8,581 bases of DNA from an uncultured Collinsella sp. (GTDB lineage Bacteria; Actinomycetota; Coriobacteriia; Coriobacteriales; Coriobacteriaceae), in assembly GCA_900551185.1 (NCBI GenBank), contig URVF01000059.1, positions 1-8,581 of the forward strand. Reading direction: 5' to 3'. Position numbers and translations under genes: made by a program. Numbering within the stretch: position 1 is the stretch's first letter; each line of letters begins with the position of its first letter. This document shows, in pieces, positions 1-6,322 of the stretch. The notes under the pieces are model-generated. The model saw only the letters and a program-made list of their open reading frames with translations. It ran no database searches and was not told the DNA's origin.

Positions 1-48
1 TCTACACGCGTAAGATCGTCGGCAGCGTCAGATGTGTATAAGAGACAG
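1..48 (+). other. Untrimmed Illumina Nextera adapter (artefact)
   Basis: Bases 1-7 (TCTACAC) match the 3' end of the P5 adapter. Bases 8-15 (GCGTAAGA) sit exactly where the i5 index belongs and match the index I know as S517. Bases 16-29 are TCGTCGGCAGCGTC and 30-48 are the Tn5 mosaic end AGATGTGTATAAGAGACAG. The order and lengths fit a Nextera read-1 adapter exactly, so this is library sequence left at a contig end. Read on the minus strand, the mosaic end encodes LSLIHI, a familiar false C-terminus. On the plus strand it gives false N-termini MCIRDR and MYKRQ. Nothing before base 49 should be annotated as genome. Confidence 0.98.
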
Positions 49-480
49 GGCCTGGGCAGCATTGTTGTCTTTCTCGCTGGACGAGCCCATCATGTCGCCC
101 ATGGAGTTGGCGTCAATGCCCTGGTTGAGCGAAAGGACGACAGTCTCGGGCAGGCTCATAATGTCGGCAATCTTGCCTCCATCGGCACGCTCTTCCTCGG
201 TGCCCTCGTACGTTCGAATGCCGTTTTTGTCAGCCTTGCTAAACACGGCCTCCACAGCTTTAGCATCCTTGGCGCTCATAAAGAGTTCGAGGTCGTCGAG
301 CGATTCGGCGCGAATGGTGTCGGGCACGGGTGAGGCGATGCCGCCTTGCTGCACGCCCACGTCGACGATGTCGCTCATATAGGTAGGCAGTGCCAGATCG
401 GCGTTGCAGCTGATTACGATAAGTACGATAGCTGTGAACAGTGCCAGGATATGCTTTTTAAAGAGCTTGAGAATCCTCAC
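49..480 (-). CDS. ABC exporter permease/ATPase, N-terminal fragment
   Basis: This is the first 144 residues of an ABC half-transporter in which membrane domain and ATPase are normally fused; the rest, including the ATPase, is lost at the contig end. After a basic start (MRILKLFKKH) a first membrane helix lies at about residues 11-32, followed by DLALPTYMSDIVDVGVQQGG. That block is typical of multidrug/lipid-type exporters of heterodimeric pairs in Gram-positive bacteria. Residues from about 50 on are hydrophilic and acidic, fitting the large outside loop between helices 1 and 2 in this subgroup. The start is GTG, overlapping the upstream regulator's stop as GTGA, with AAAGGAG (minus strand, 496-490) nine bases upstream, so translation is probably coupled. 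An apparent C-terminal LSLIHI is adapter-encoded and excluded. Substrate cannot be told; the MarR neighbour suggests a drug or toxic compound. Confidence 0.85.
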
Positions 481-926
481 TCGGCATCTCTCCTTTCTTG
501 ATTGCGGTCGATAATTTCGTTGGCGCGTCTAAGAAGGCGCACCATTTCTTGGGTATCTGTTTCGCCGAGCTGCTCGAGGAAAGCCGCGGTGCGGTCCTCG
601 AATTCCCGACGTTTGATTTCGAGAACCTGGAATCCCTTGTCGGTCACTGTGACGTGTACGCGACGGCGGTCAGTCTTTGAGTGCTCGCGCTCAATCCAGC
701 CCTTGGCCTCGAGGGCACGCAAAATATTGGCGATGCGGGCGCTCGAGACCCAGGCGCGATCGGCGAGTTCGCTCGGCGTGAGCGAACCGCCAGCGAGCAT
801 GAGGGCGCGCATGACGGCCATCTCGCCACTGAGGGCTTTGTCCACAAAGCGCGAAACGCGCTGGTGAATGCCGCCAAACTCGATAAGGAGCTGACGCCCA
901 AGCTCATGGAAATCGGTATCTTCCAC
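477..926 (-). CDS. MarR-family transcriptional regulator
   Basis: A 149-residue protein of normal MarR length. N-terminal residues 5-32 would form the dimerisation helix. Residues 48-75 (LTPSELADRAWVSSARIANI and following) form the helix-turn-helix with the recognition helix near 60-74. The DRRRVHVTVTDKG block at 86-98 is the family's wing, with the conserved D-R-R. Helices at 100-145 complete the dimer interface. The start is GTG at 926, preceded on the minus strand by AGGGG (933-937) six bases upstream; the next in-frame Met lies far inside the fold. It overlaps the ABC exporter gene by four bases, the usual MarR-exporter operon arrangement, so it probably represses its own operon and responds to an exporter substrate. 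An inverted repeat over its start is a candidate operator. The ligand is unknown. Confidence 0.92.
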   Translation of the reverse strand: MEDTDFHELGRQLLIEFGGIHQRVSRFVDKALSGEMAVMRALMLAGGSLTPSELADRAWVSSARIANILRALEAKGWIEREHSKTDRRRVHVTVTDKGFQVLEIKRREFEDRTAAFLEQLGETDTQEMVRLLRRANEIIDRNQERRDAE

Positions 927-963
927 CGAAAACCCCTAACACTAGAAACTATTTTCGGTGAAA
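921..963. promoter_or_regulatory. Inverted repeat over the marR start, candidate operator
   Basis: The arms TTCCACCGAAAA (921-932) and TTTTCGGTGAAA (952-963) are complementary at 11 of 12 positions with a 19-base spacer. The left arm covers the GTG start and Shine-Dalgarno edge of the MarR gene. The spacer contains the smaller palindromes CTAACACTAG and TAGAAACTA. Self-repression at such a site is common for MarR proteins. A minus-strand -10-like TATCAT lies at 964-969 but no good -35 is visible. It could instead act as an RNA hairpin hiding the start. Confidence 0.5.
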
Positions 964-1083
964 GATGATACCCCCATACGCGGGCCTCATACAGTGGGCA
1001 ATATTAAGAGCTCATTAAGACTTAAAATCATTCAATTGCTGAAGCGTTTCAAAGAACTATTATGCCCGCGGTTAGGCGAGGGG

Positions 1084-1117
1084 TTGTCACCACCATGACG
1101 ACTGGGACTCATATAAT
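1084..1117 (+). promoter_or_regulatory. Candidate promoter/operator of the SDR gene
   Basis: A perfect TATAAT lies at 1112-1117, about 62 bases before the start codon. Upstream, TTGTCA (1084-1089) is 22 bases away, too far for a normal -35. TTGTCA and TGACGA (1096-1101) form an inverted repeat, GTCA-N6-TGAC with the outer base also matching, which looks like a regulator site just upstream of the -10. The -10 is a good match; the -35 is not seen, which would fit an activator-dependent promoter. The regulator is unknown. Confidence 0.4.
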
Positions 1118-1178
1118 CGCCACGCGCGATGCTCCAACTTCCCGCGAGGAGACACCTTATATAAAGGGGGATGGAGTC

Positions 1179-1928
1179 ATGGCATTTGACTTCACGGGCA
1201 AGACCGCGATTGTCACGGGCGGCACTCAGGGCATTGGCCTCGAGATCGCCAAAGGCATCGTCGCGGGCGGCGGACATGTCGCGCTCATCGCAAGGAACGC
1301 TGCTAAGGGCGAGGCCGCAGTGGCCGAGCTTGGCGAGGGCAACAAGTTCTATCAGCTCGATGTCGCCGATGCGCCCAAGGCGCGCGAGACCGTCGAGCAG
1401 ATTTTTACGGACCTGCCGCAAACCAACATCTTGATTAACTGCGCTGGCGTCATCAGCACCAAGAAGTTCGACGAGATCGATGACACCGAGTGGCGCCGCA
1501 CTATCGATATCAACCTCAACGGTACCTTCACTATGATGAACGCCGTGTACCCGCACTTTAAGGCGGCGCATGCCGGCACTATCGTCAACGTGAGCTCCGT
1601 TGCTGGCAAGATCGGCGGCGGCCTGCTTGGCACCGCTGCCTACGCGAGCTCCAAGGCCGGTGTCAACGGCCTTACCAAGGCGGTCGCCAAGGAGGGCGGC
1701 AAGTTTGGCGTTCGCTGCAACGCCGTGTGCCCGTCGCTCACGTTGACCGATATGACCTCGATTCTCTCTGACGAGAACTCTCAGCGCATCATCAACGGTA
1801 TTCCTCTGGGCCGCGCTGCCCAGGCCAGCGAGCCTGCGCAGATGGTGCTGTTCTTCGCTTCCGACCTCGCCAGCTTCGTGAACGGCGAGATCGGCGACTG
1901 CGACGGCGGCATCGTCCTGGACGGGTAA
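1179..1928 (+). CDS. Short-chain dehydrogenase/reductase, KduD-like candidate
   Basis: A 249-residue classical SDR, the normal length. The Rossmann cofactor motif TGGTQGIG is at 13-20, NCAG (a variant of NNAG) at 87-90, and the catalytic set is probably N112 or N114, S140, Y155 and K159 in YASSK. R39 after the second strand suggests NADP(H) preference, an inference only. The C-terminal part ends in GDCDGGIVLDG where most relatives have VDGG. ATG 1179 was chosen because AAAGGGGG (1163-1170) lies eight bases upstream and the fold begins right there; an open frame back to 1062 adds 39 residues with no SDR character and covers the promoter. The next gene is a KdgT-type permease, so a 2-dehydro-3-deoxygluconate 5-dehydrogenase (KduD) or related sugar-acid dehydrogenase role is reasonable. 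Sequence alone does not separate this from gluconate 5-dehydrogenase or FabG-like enzymes. Confidence 0.88.
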   Translation: MAFDFTGKTAIVTGGTQGIGLEIAKGIVAGGGHVALIARNAAKGEAAVAELGEGNKFYQLDVADAPKARETVEQIFTDLPQTNILINCAGVISTKKFDEIDDTEWRRTIDINLNGTFTMMNAVYPHFKAAHAGTIVNVSSVAGKIGGGLLGTAAYASSKAGVNGLTKAVAKEGGKFGVRCNAVCPSLTLTDMTSILSDENSQRIINGIPLGRAAQASEPAQMVLFFASDLASFVNGEIGDCDGGIVLDG

Positions 1929-1947
1929 TACCCCACGACGATTATTC

Positions 1948-1987
1948 GGCGACGGCTCCTGCGACTCGGGACCGTCGCCTTCTTTCT
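1948..1987 (+). terminator. Rho-independent terminator after the SDR gene
   Basis: GGCGACGG (1948-1955) pairs perfectly with CCGTCGCC (1972-1979). A further TCC/GGA pairing is possible in the 16-base loop. The T-rich TTCTTTCT follows at 1980-1987. It lies between the SDR and the permease, so transcription into the permease would be partial or need a nearby promoter. Confidence 0.75.
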
Positions 1988-2036
1988 GACATAGGCGCGT
2001 GCGGCTACGATTCGCATGCATCCAAAGGAGATATAT

Positions 2037-3056
2037 ATGAGTGAATCGACTGCGGTGGAGGCGCCGGCGGCAAAGGAGCCGTTCTTTAAGATGTCCTCCA
2101 TCCCGGGTGCCAATATTTTGGTGCCGCTTTTGCTGGGCTGCCTGCTCAACACGCTATTCCCCGACCTGTTCAAAACGCTCGGCAGCTTTACGCTTGGTAT
2201 GACCCAGCAGGGCGCAGGCCCGCTCGTGGGCGCTTTTTTGCTCATCGTCGGTACGACGATTTCGTTTAAGAGTGCTCCTGCCGCCGCTGCACGCGGCGCC
2301 ATCATCATCGCCGTCAAGCAGATCGTGGTCGTTGCCGTGTCGCTGCTCATCCTTTATGTGTTCAACGACAACCTGTTTGGCATCTCTGCCATGGTGATGC
2401 TGGCGGCTTGCACCGGCGCCAACAACGCTATGTACGCTGGTCTGATGGGCACCATGGGCAATGAGGCCGAGCGTGGCGCCGTCGCCATCACCACGCTGGT
2501 TGTCGGCCCTCCGGTCACGATGATCGTGCTCGGCGCTGCCGGTCAGGCTCCGATCGGCTGGTCGCTCGTGGGCGCCATCCTGCCGATCGTCGTCGGCATT
2601 ATTCTGGGCAACCTCTTCCCGAGCTTTAAGAAGATGATGGCACCGGCACTTTCCGCCATCATCGTGCTCGTCTTCTTTGCCATGGGCTCGACCATGACCT
2701 TTGGCCAGCTCATTAATGGCGGTCTTCCCGGTATTCTGCTCGGCGTGATCTGCTCGGTGGTCTTTGCAATTCCCGTCATCGCGGTCGATAAGCTCACGGG
2801 CGGTACGGGTGTCGCAGGTGCGGCCATTTCGAGCTGCGCCGGAGCCAATGTGGCCACGCCTGCTGCCATGGCGAGCGTCAACGGGGCCATGTACGGCGGC
2901 GCCGTGCTCGCGACGGCTACGGCACAGGTTGCTGCCTGCGCAATCGTGACGGCTATTTTGACCCCGCTGGTCACCAGCTGGTGCTACAAGCATTTTGAGG
3001 GCCAGGGCAACGGCGATAGCAAGGCAACGACCGACAAGGCCGCCGCAGCCGCCTAA
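2037..3056 (+). CDS. kdgT: 2-keto-3-deoxygluconate permease (KdgT family)
   Basis: A 339-residue membrane protein of the KdgT family, which imports 2-keto-3-deoxygluconate with protons in the breakdown of pectin, alginate or unsaturated glucuronides. Blocks shared with E. coli KdgT as I recall it are SIPGANILVPLLLGCLLNT (21-39), GSFTLGM (49-55), GPPVTMIVLGAAG (157-169), AILPIVVGIILGNLFP (180-195) and the glycine/alanine-rich DKLTGGTGVAGAA followed by GANVATPA (251-276). About ten hydrophobic stretches fill residues 22-315, with a hydrophilic alanine-rich tail. ATG 2037 is preferred because AAAGGAG (2024-2030) sits six bases before it; ATG 2016, in frame, would place this ribosome site inside the coding region. 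No KDG kinase or aldolase is in the window, so the pathway must be completed elsewhere. Family confidence is high; exact substrate is less certain. Confidence 0.9.
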   Translation: MSESTAVEAPAAKEPFFKMSSIPGANILVPLLLGCLLNTLFPDLFKTLGSFTLGMTQQGAGPLVGAFLLIVGTTISFKSAPAAAARGAIIIAVKQIVVVAVSLLILYVFNDNLFGISAMVMLAACTGANNAMYAGLMGTMGNEAERGAVAITTLVVGPPVTMIVLGAAGQAPIGWSLVGAILPIVVGIILGNLFPSFKKMMAPALSAIIVLVFFAMGSTMTFGQLINGGLPGILLGVICSVVFAIPVIAVDKLTGGTGVAGAAISSCAGANVATPAAMASVNGAMYGGAVLATATAQVAACAIVTAILTPLVTSWCYKHFEGQGNGDSKATTDKAAAAA

Positions 3057-3094
3057 TGCCAAGCGGCAATCAAAGCTAAAAACTAGCTACGCCA

Positions 3095-3136
3095 CAGGGC
3101 GGCCACGGGGGATCCCGTGGCCGCCCTGCAGTTTCT
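3095..3136 (+). terminator. Strong hairpin terminator after kdgT
   Basis: A perfect 15-base-pair stem, 3095-3109 with 3114-3128, closed by the four-base loop GGAT. The moderately T-rich GTTTCTGT follows (3131-3138 region) and an A-rich stretch precedes it. This is a strong end to the permease transcript and separates it from the pyruvate formate-lyase leader. The poor T tract leaves some doubt about whether it acts as a classical intrinsic terminator. Confidence 0.75.
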
Positions 3137-3265
3137 GTAGGGTCTCTGAGACACTTTACCCTGCTAAAGCTGGCATAACACCTAGAGCGAACGTCGTACA
3201 AAGGCAAGGAAAAATAACATACAAATCGGTGAACGGTAGTTGTTCGCGCTCGCATTTCCTGCGGG

Positions 3266-3293
3266 TTTGTAAAAAACGCCCTTATGATATAAA
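3266..3293 (+). promoter_or_regulatory. Weak candidate promoter of the pfl genes
   Basis: A TATGAT (3283-3288) running into TATAAA (3288-3293) gives two -10-like hexamers in an A/T-rich patch. TTTGTA (3266-3271), 16 bases before the second, is the best -35-like match and is poor. If used, the start site would fall near 3295-3300 and give a leader of about 225 nt. I saw no Rex-type TTGTGA-N8-TCACAA site or FNR-type TTGAT-N4-ATCAA site, the usual redox controls of pfl genes. Other promoters between 3137 and 3265 are possible; nothing clear is seen there. Confidence 0.35.
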
Positions 3294-3304
3294 AAAAGAA
3301 ACAT

Positions 3305-3492
3305 ATAACAGCCCGGATGGAGAGGGTCGCTATGTTATCCTTCTCAGACGGGTGAAATCTTGGGTTTTGGGTTGTAGTTCCAAGGTGGACAAACGTTTTC
3401 TCTGCACCAGCGTGTGGTGAAGAACGGAAGAAGCCGGTAGTGCAAGCCGAACATTCAAGAATTCAATAAGCAGCGGTGTGAGAGAGCGCCGC
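3305..3492 (+). promoter_or_regulatory. Structured 5' leader of the pfl core gene
   Basis: Several hairpins can be drawn by eye. CCCG (3312-3315) pairs with CGGG (3349-3352), continued by GAGAGGG (3320-3326) with CCTTCTC (3339-3345) across an internal loop. ATAACA (3305-3310) can instead pair with TGTTAT (3333-3338). CTTGG (3359-3363) pairs with CCAAG (3380-3384). CACCA (3405-3409) pairs with TGGTG (3415-3419) or, alternatively, its CACC with the earlier GGTG (3384-3387). GCGGTG (3473-3478) pairs with CGCCGC (3487-3492) just before the ribosome site. Mutually exclusive pairings suggest a regulatory leader, but no known riboswitch class is recognised. The ZTP (pfl motif) hallmark CCGCCTGGGC is absent. 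A short reading frame lies in the first hairpin. Confidence 0.4.
3332..3355 (+). CDS. Possible 7-residue leader peptide (MLSFSDG)
   Basis: The frame ATG 3332 to TGA 3355 encodes MLSFSDG. GGAGAGGG (3319-3326) ends five bases before it, a good ribosome site. Both the ribosome site and the first codons lie in the leader hairpin (3320-3345), so ribosome loading would open that hairpin. No amino-acid run suggests a classical attenuator. It may be chance; a frame this short carries little statistical weight. Confidence 0.2.
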   Translation: MLSFSDG

Positions 3493-3522
3493 ATTACACG
3501 TAACTAGGAGCGTGGTTACACA

Positions 3523-5574
<2,052 letters not shown>

Positions 5575-5575
5575 C

Positions 5576-5600
5576 TATTGTTAGTGCTATACTAACAATA
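5576..5600 (+). repeat. Perfect 10-bp inverted repeat after the PFL core stop
   Basis: TATTGTTAGT (5576-5585) and ACTAACAATA (5591-5600) are perfectly complementary around a GCTAT loop, starting one base after the TAA of the core gene. No T tract follows, so it is not a standard terminator. It could be an mRNA processing or 3'-end-stabilising hairpin, or a DNA operator for an internal promoter of the radical-domain gene. TTAGTGC recurs at 5613-5619, overlapping the next hairpin. Confidence 0.7.
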
Positions 5601-5616
5601 ACGATTACTGATTAGT

Positions 5617-5636
5617 GCGCCGGTTTCGGCCGGCGC
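5617..5636 (+). repeat. GC-rich hairpin before the glycyl radical gene
   Basis: GCGCCGG (5617-5623) pairs with CCGGCGC (5630-5636) around TTTCGG. It ends ten bases before the Shine-Dalgarno site GAAGGAG (5646-5652) of the radical-domain gene. There is no T tract. It may protect a processed 5' end or set the ratio of the two PFL parts; that role is inferred. Confidence 0.6.
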
Positions 5637-5659
5637 CTATTAATCGAAGGAGACACATT

Positions 5660-5911
5660 ATGAAGGTTTCTGAAGTTTCCGAGACCCAGGCCGATAACCT
5701 GGTCCACATGCTCGACGCTTACGCCGAGAAGGGTGGCCACCACCTGAACATCAACGTCTTCAACCGTGAGACGCTGCTCGACGCTCAGGCTCACCCCGAG
5801 AAGTACCCGCAGCTGACCATCCGCGTTTCCGGCTATGCCGTGAACTTCCACACGCTCACCAAGGAGCAGCAGGACGAGGTCATTGCGCGTACCTTCCACG
5901 ACAAGTTCTAA
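5660..5911 (+). CDS. grcA: Stand-alone glycyl radical domain of PFL (GrcA-like)
   Basis: An 83-residue protein matching the C-terminus of PflB: GGHHLNINVFNRETLLDAQAH (split here: GGHHLNINVF, NRETLLDAQAH), then PEKYPQLTIRVSGYA, with the radical glycine at G58, and LTKEQQDEVIARTF close to the end. G58 is 25 residues from the C-terminus, as in E. coli PflB. The first 20 or so residues replace the linker of fused enzymes. Its start is ATG 5660 with GAAGGAG (5646-5652) seven bases upstream; a GTG at 5615 lies inside a hairpin. In E. coli, GrcA (YfiD) is a larger spare part for oxygen-cleaved PFL that still has its own domain. Here the adjacent core has none, so this protein is probably an obligate subunit, radicalised by an activase encoded elsewhere. 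The symbol grcA follows usual annotation; the role differs. Confidence 0.93.
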   Translation: MKVSEVSETQADNLVHMLDAYAEKGGHHLNINVFNRETLLDAQAHPEKYPQLTIRVSGYAVNFHTLTKEQQDEVIARTFHDKF

Positions 5912-5929
5912 AGGGACTCAACTCCCACC

Positions 5930-6033
5930 GGAGACCCGGTAAGGCCTACGCACTTTGCCTCTCAAACGTCCTCGCCGCTTCGCGGCTGCGGAATGTTTGC
6001 GAGACAAAGTGCTCCCGGCCTTGCCGGGTCTCC
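5930..6033. repeat. Long imperfect hairpin after the pfl genes
   Basis: Outer arms of 17 bases at 5930-5946 and 6017-6033 differ at one position. Inner arms of 18 bases at 5950-5967 (GCACTTTGCCTCTCAAAC) and 5995-6012 differ at two positions. The centre (5968-5994) folds further around a TTCG-type loop, CCGC-TTCG-CGG. The whole makes a folded structure of about 104 nt, 18 bases after the radical-domain stop. No clear T tract follows, so termination is likely but unproven; a non-autonomous mobile or palindromic repeat family is an alternative. Confidence 0.75.
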
Positions 6034-6221
6034 TGCGTTGTCGTCCTTTAGGGAACCACGCTAAATTAAATTGGTGTCCTCGGACATGCAAAGAGGCTCG
6101 CTGCGCACTTCGTGCGGCGAGCCTCTTTGCGTCCTGCGGAATGTTTTGGGAGGTAGTCCAAACAGCCCCGGCTGGGGTCCTGTGTAGTCACCCTTTAGGC
6201 GGAACTCTCCTAATTATTTGG
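5986..6221. repeat. Two diverged direct copies of a unit of about 89 nt
   Basis: Unit A (5986-6074) and unit B (6134-6221) both begin CTGCGGAATGTTT. Both carry a CCGG-containing hairpin, then CCTGNGTNGTC, then CCTTTAGG (6045-6052 and 6192-6199), and end in an A/T-rich TAAATTAAATTGG or TAATTATTTGG. Spacing of the copies is about 148 bases. The hairpin at 6088-6130 lies between them. Together with the long hairpin this block is non-coding and looks like stacked intergenic repeat elements. Confidence 0.6.
6088..6130. terminator. Strong hairpin, probable terminator
   Basis: GCAAAGAGGCTCGC (6088-6101) pairs with GCGAGCCTCTTTGC (6117-6130) over 14 base pairs. After a two-base bulge, CGCAC (6104-6108) pairs with GTGCG (6112-6116) around TTC. 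The A-rich and T-rich ends fall within the stem, a form often seen for GC-rich terminators, with no long T tract after it. It would separate the pfl genes from the repressor gene. Confidence 0.6.
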
Positions 6222-6263
6222 ATGAGTCGTTTACTTACTTGTACTGTTACCGTCTTCCCGCTC

Positions 6264-6291
6264 TTGTTGGGGTATGCTTTGTTCGTATGTA
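6264..6291 (+). promoter_or_regulatory. Candidate promoter of the LacI-type gene
   Basis: TTGTTG (6264-6269) and TATGTA (6286-6291) are spaced 16 bases apart. The -10 element overlaps the operator copy at 6288-6302, so a repressor bound there would block its own gene. Each hexamer matches the consensus at four positions. Confidence 0.45.
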
Positions 6292-6302
6292 AACGTATGA
6301 CA
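6288..6302. promoter_or_regulatory. LacI-type operator, copy 1 (self-regulation)
   Basis: TGTAAACGTATGACA fits the motif TGNAAACGNNTGACA shared with the three sites before the glycosidase gene. It has the central CG typical of LacI-family operators. Its place over the -10 region, 20 bases before the repressor start, suggests self-repression. Confidence 0.65.
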
Positions 6303-6322
6303 TGTTGATGGGGGAGGGTGCT

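Noticed and set aside
32..382. Plus-strand frames beginning MCIRDR (from 32) and MYKRQ (from 34)
   Set aside because: Their starts are in the Nextera mosaic end and they run antisense to the ABC transporter fragment; they are adapter artefacts.
1062..1178. 39-residue N-terminal extension of the SDR
   Set aside because: It covers the TATAAT and dyad, has no SDR character, and ATG 1179 has a good ribosome site.
1032..2021. Long minus-strand frames over the SDR and kdgT genes (1032-2021, 2154-3062)
   Set aside because: They are shadows of well-supported plus-strand genes, with histidine/arginine-rich composition and no recognisable family.
3137..3522. ZTP (pfl motif) riboswitch before the PFL gene
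   Set aside because: Expected from the gene name, but the hallmark CCGCCTGGGC and the preceding GGGTCGTG core are not there; only a chance GGGTCG is seen.
5615..5659. Upstream GTG start for the radical-domain gene
   Set aside because: It lies in the hairpin region, encodes an arginine-rich run unlike any PFL, and ATG 5660 has GAAGGAG at ideal spacing.
5955..6308. 117-residue plus-strand frame after the pfl genes
   Set aside because: It runs through the hairpins and repeat units, has no ribosome site and a cysteine-rich composition typical of translated non-coding DNA.
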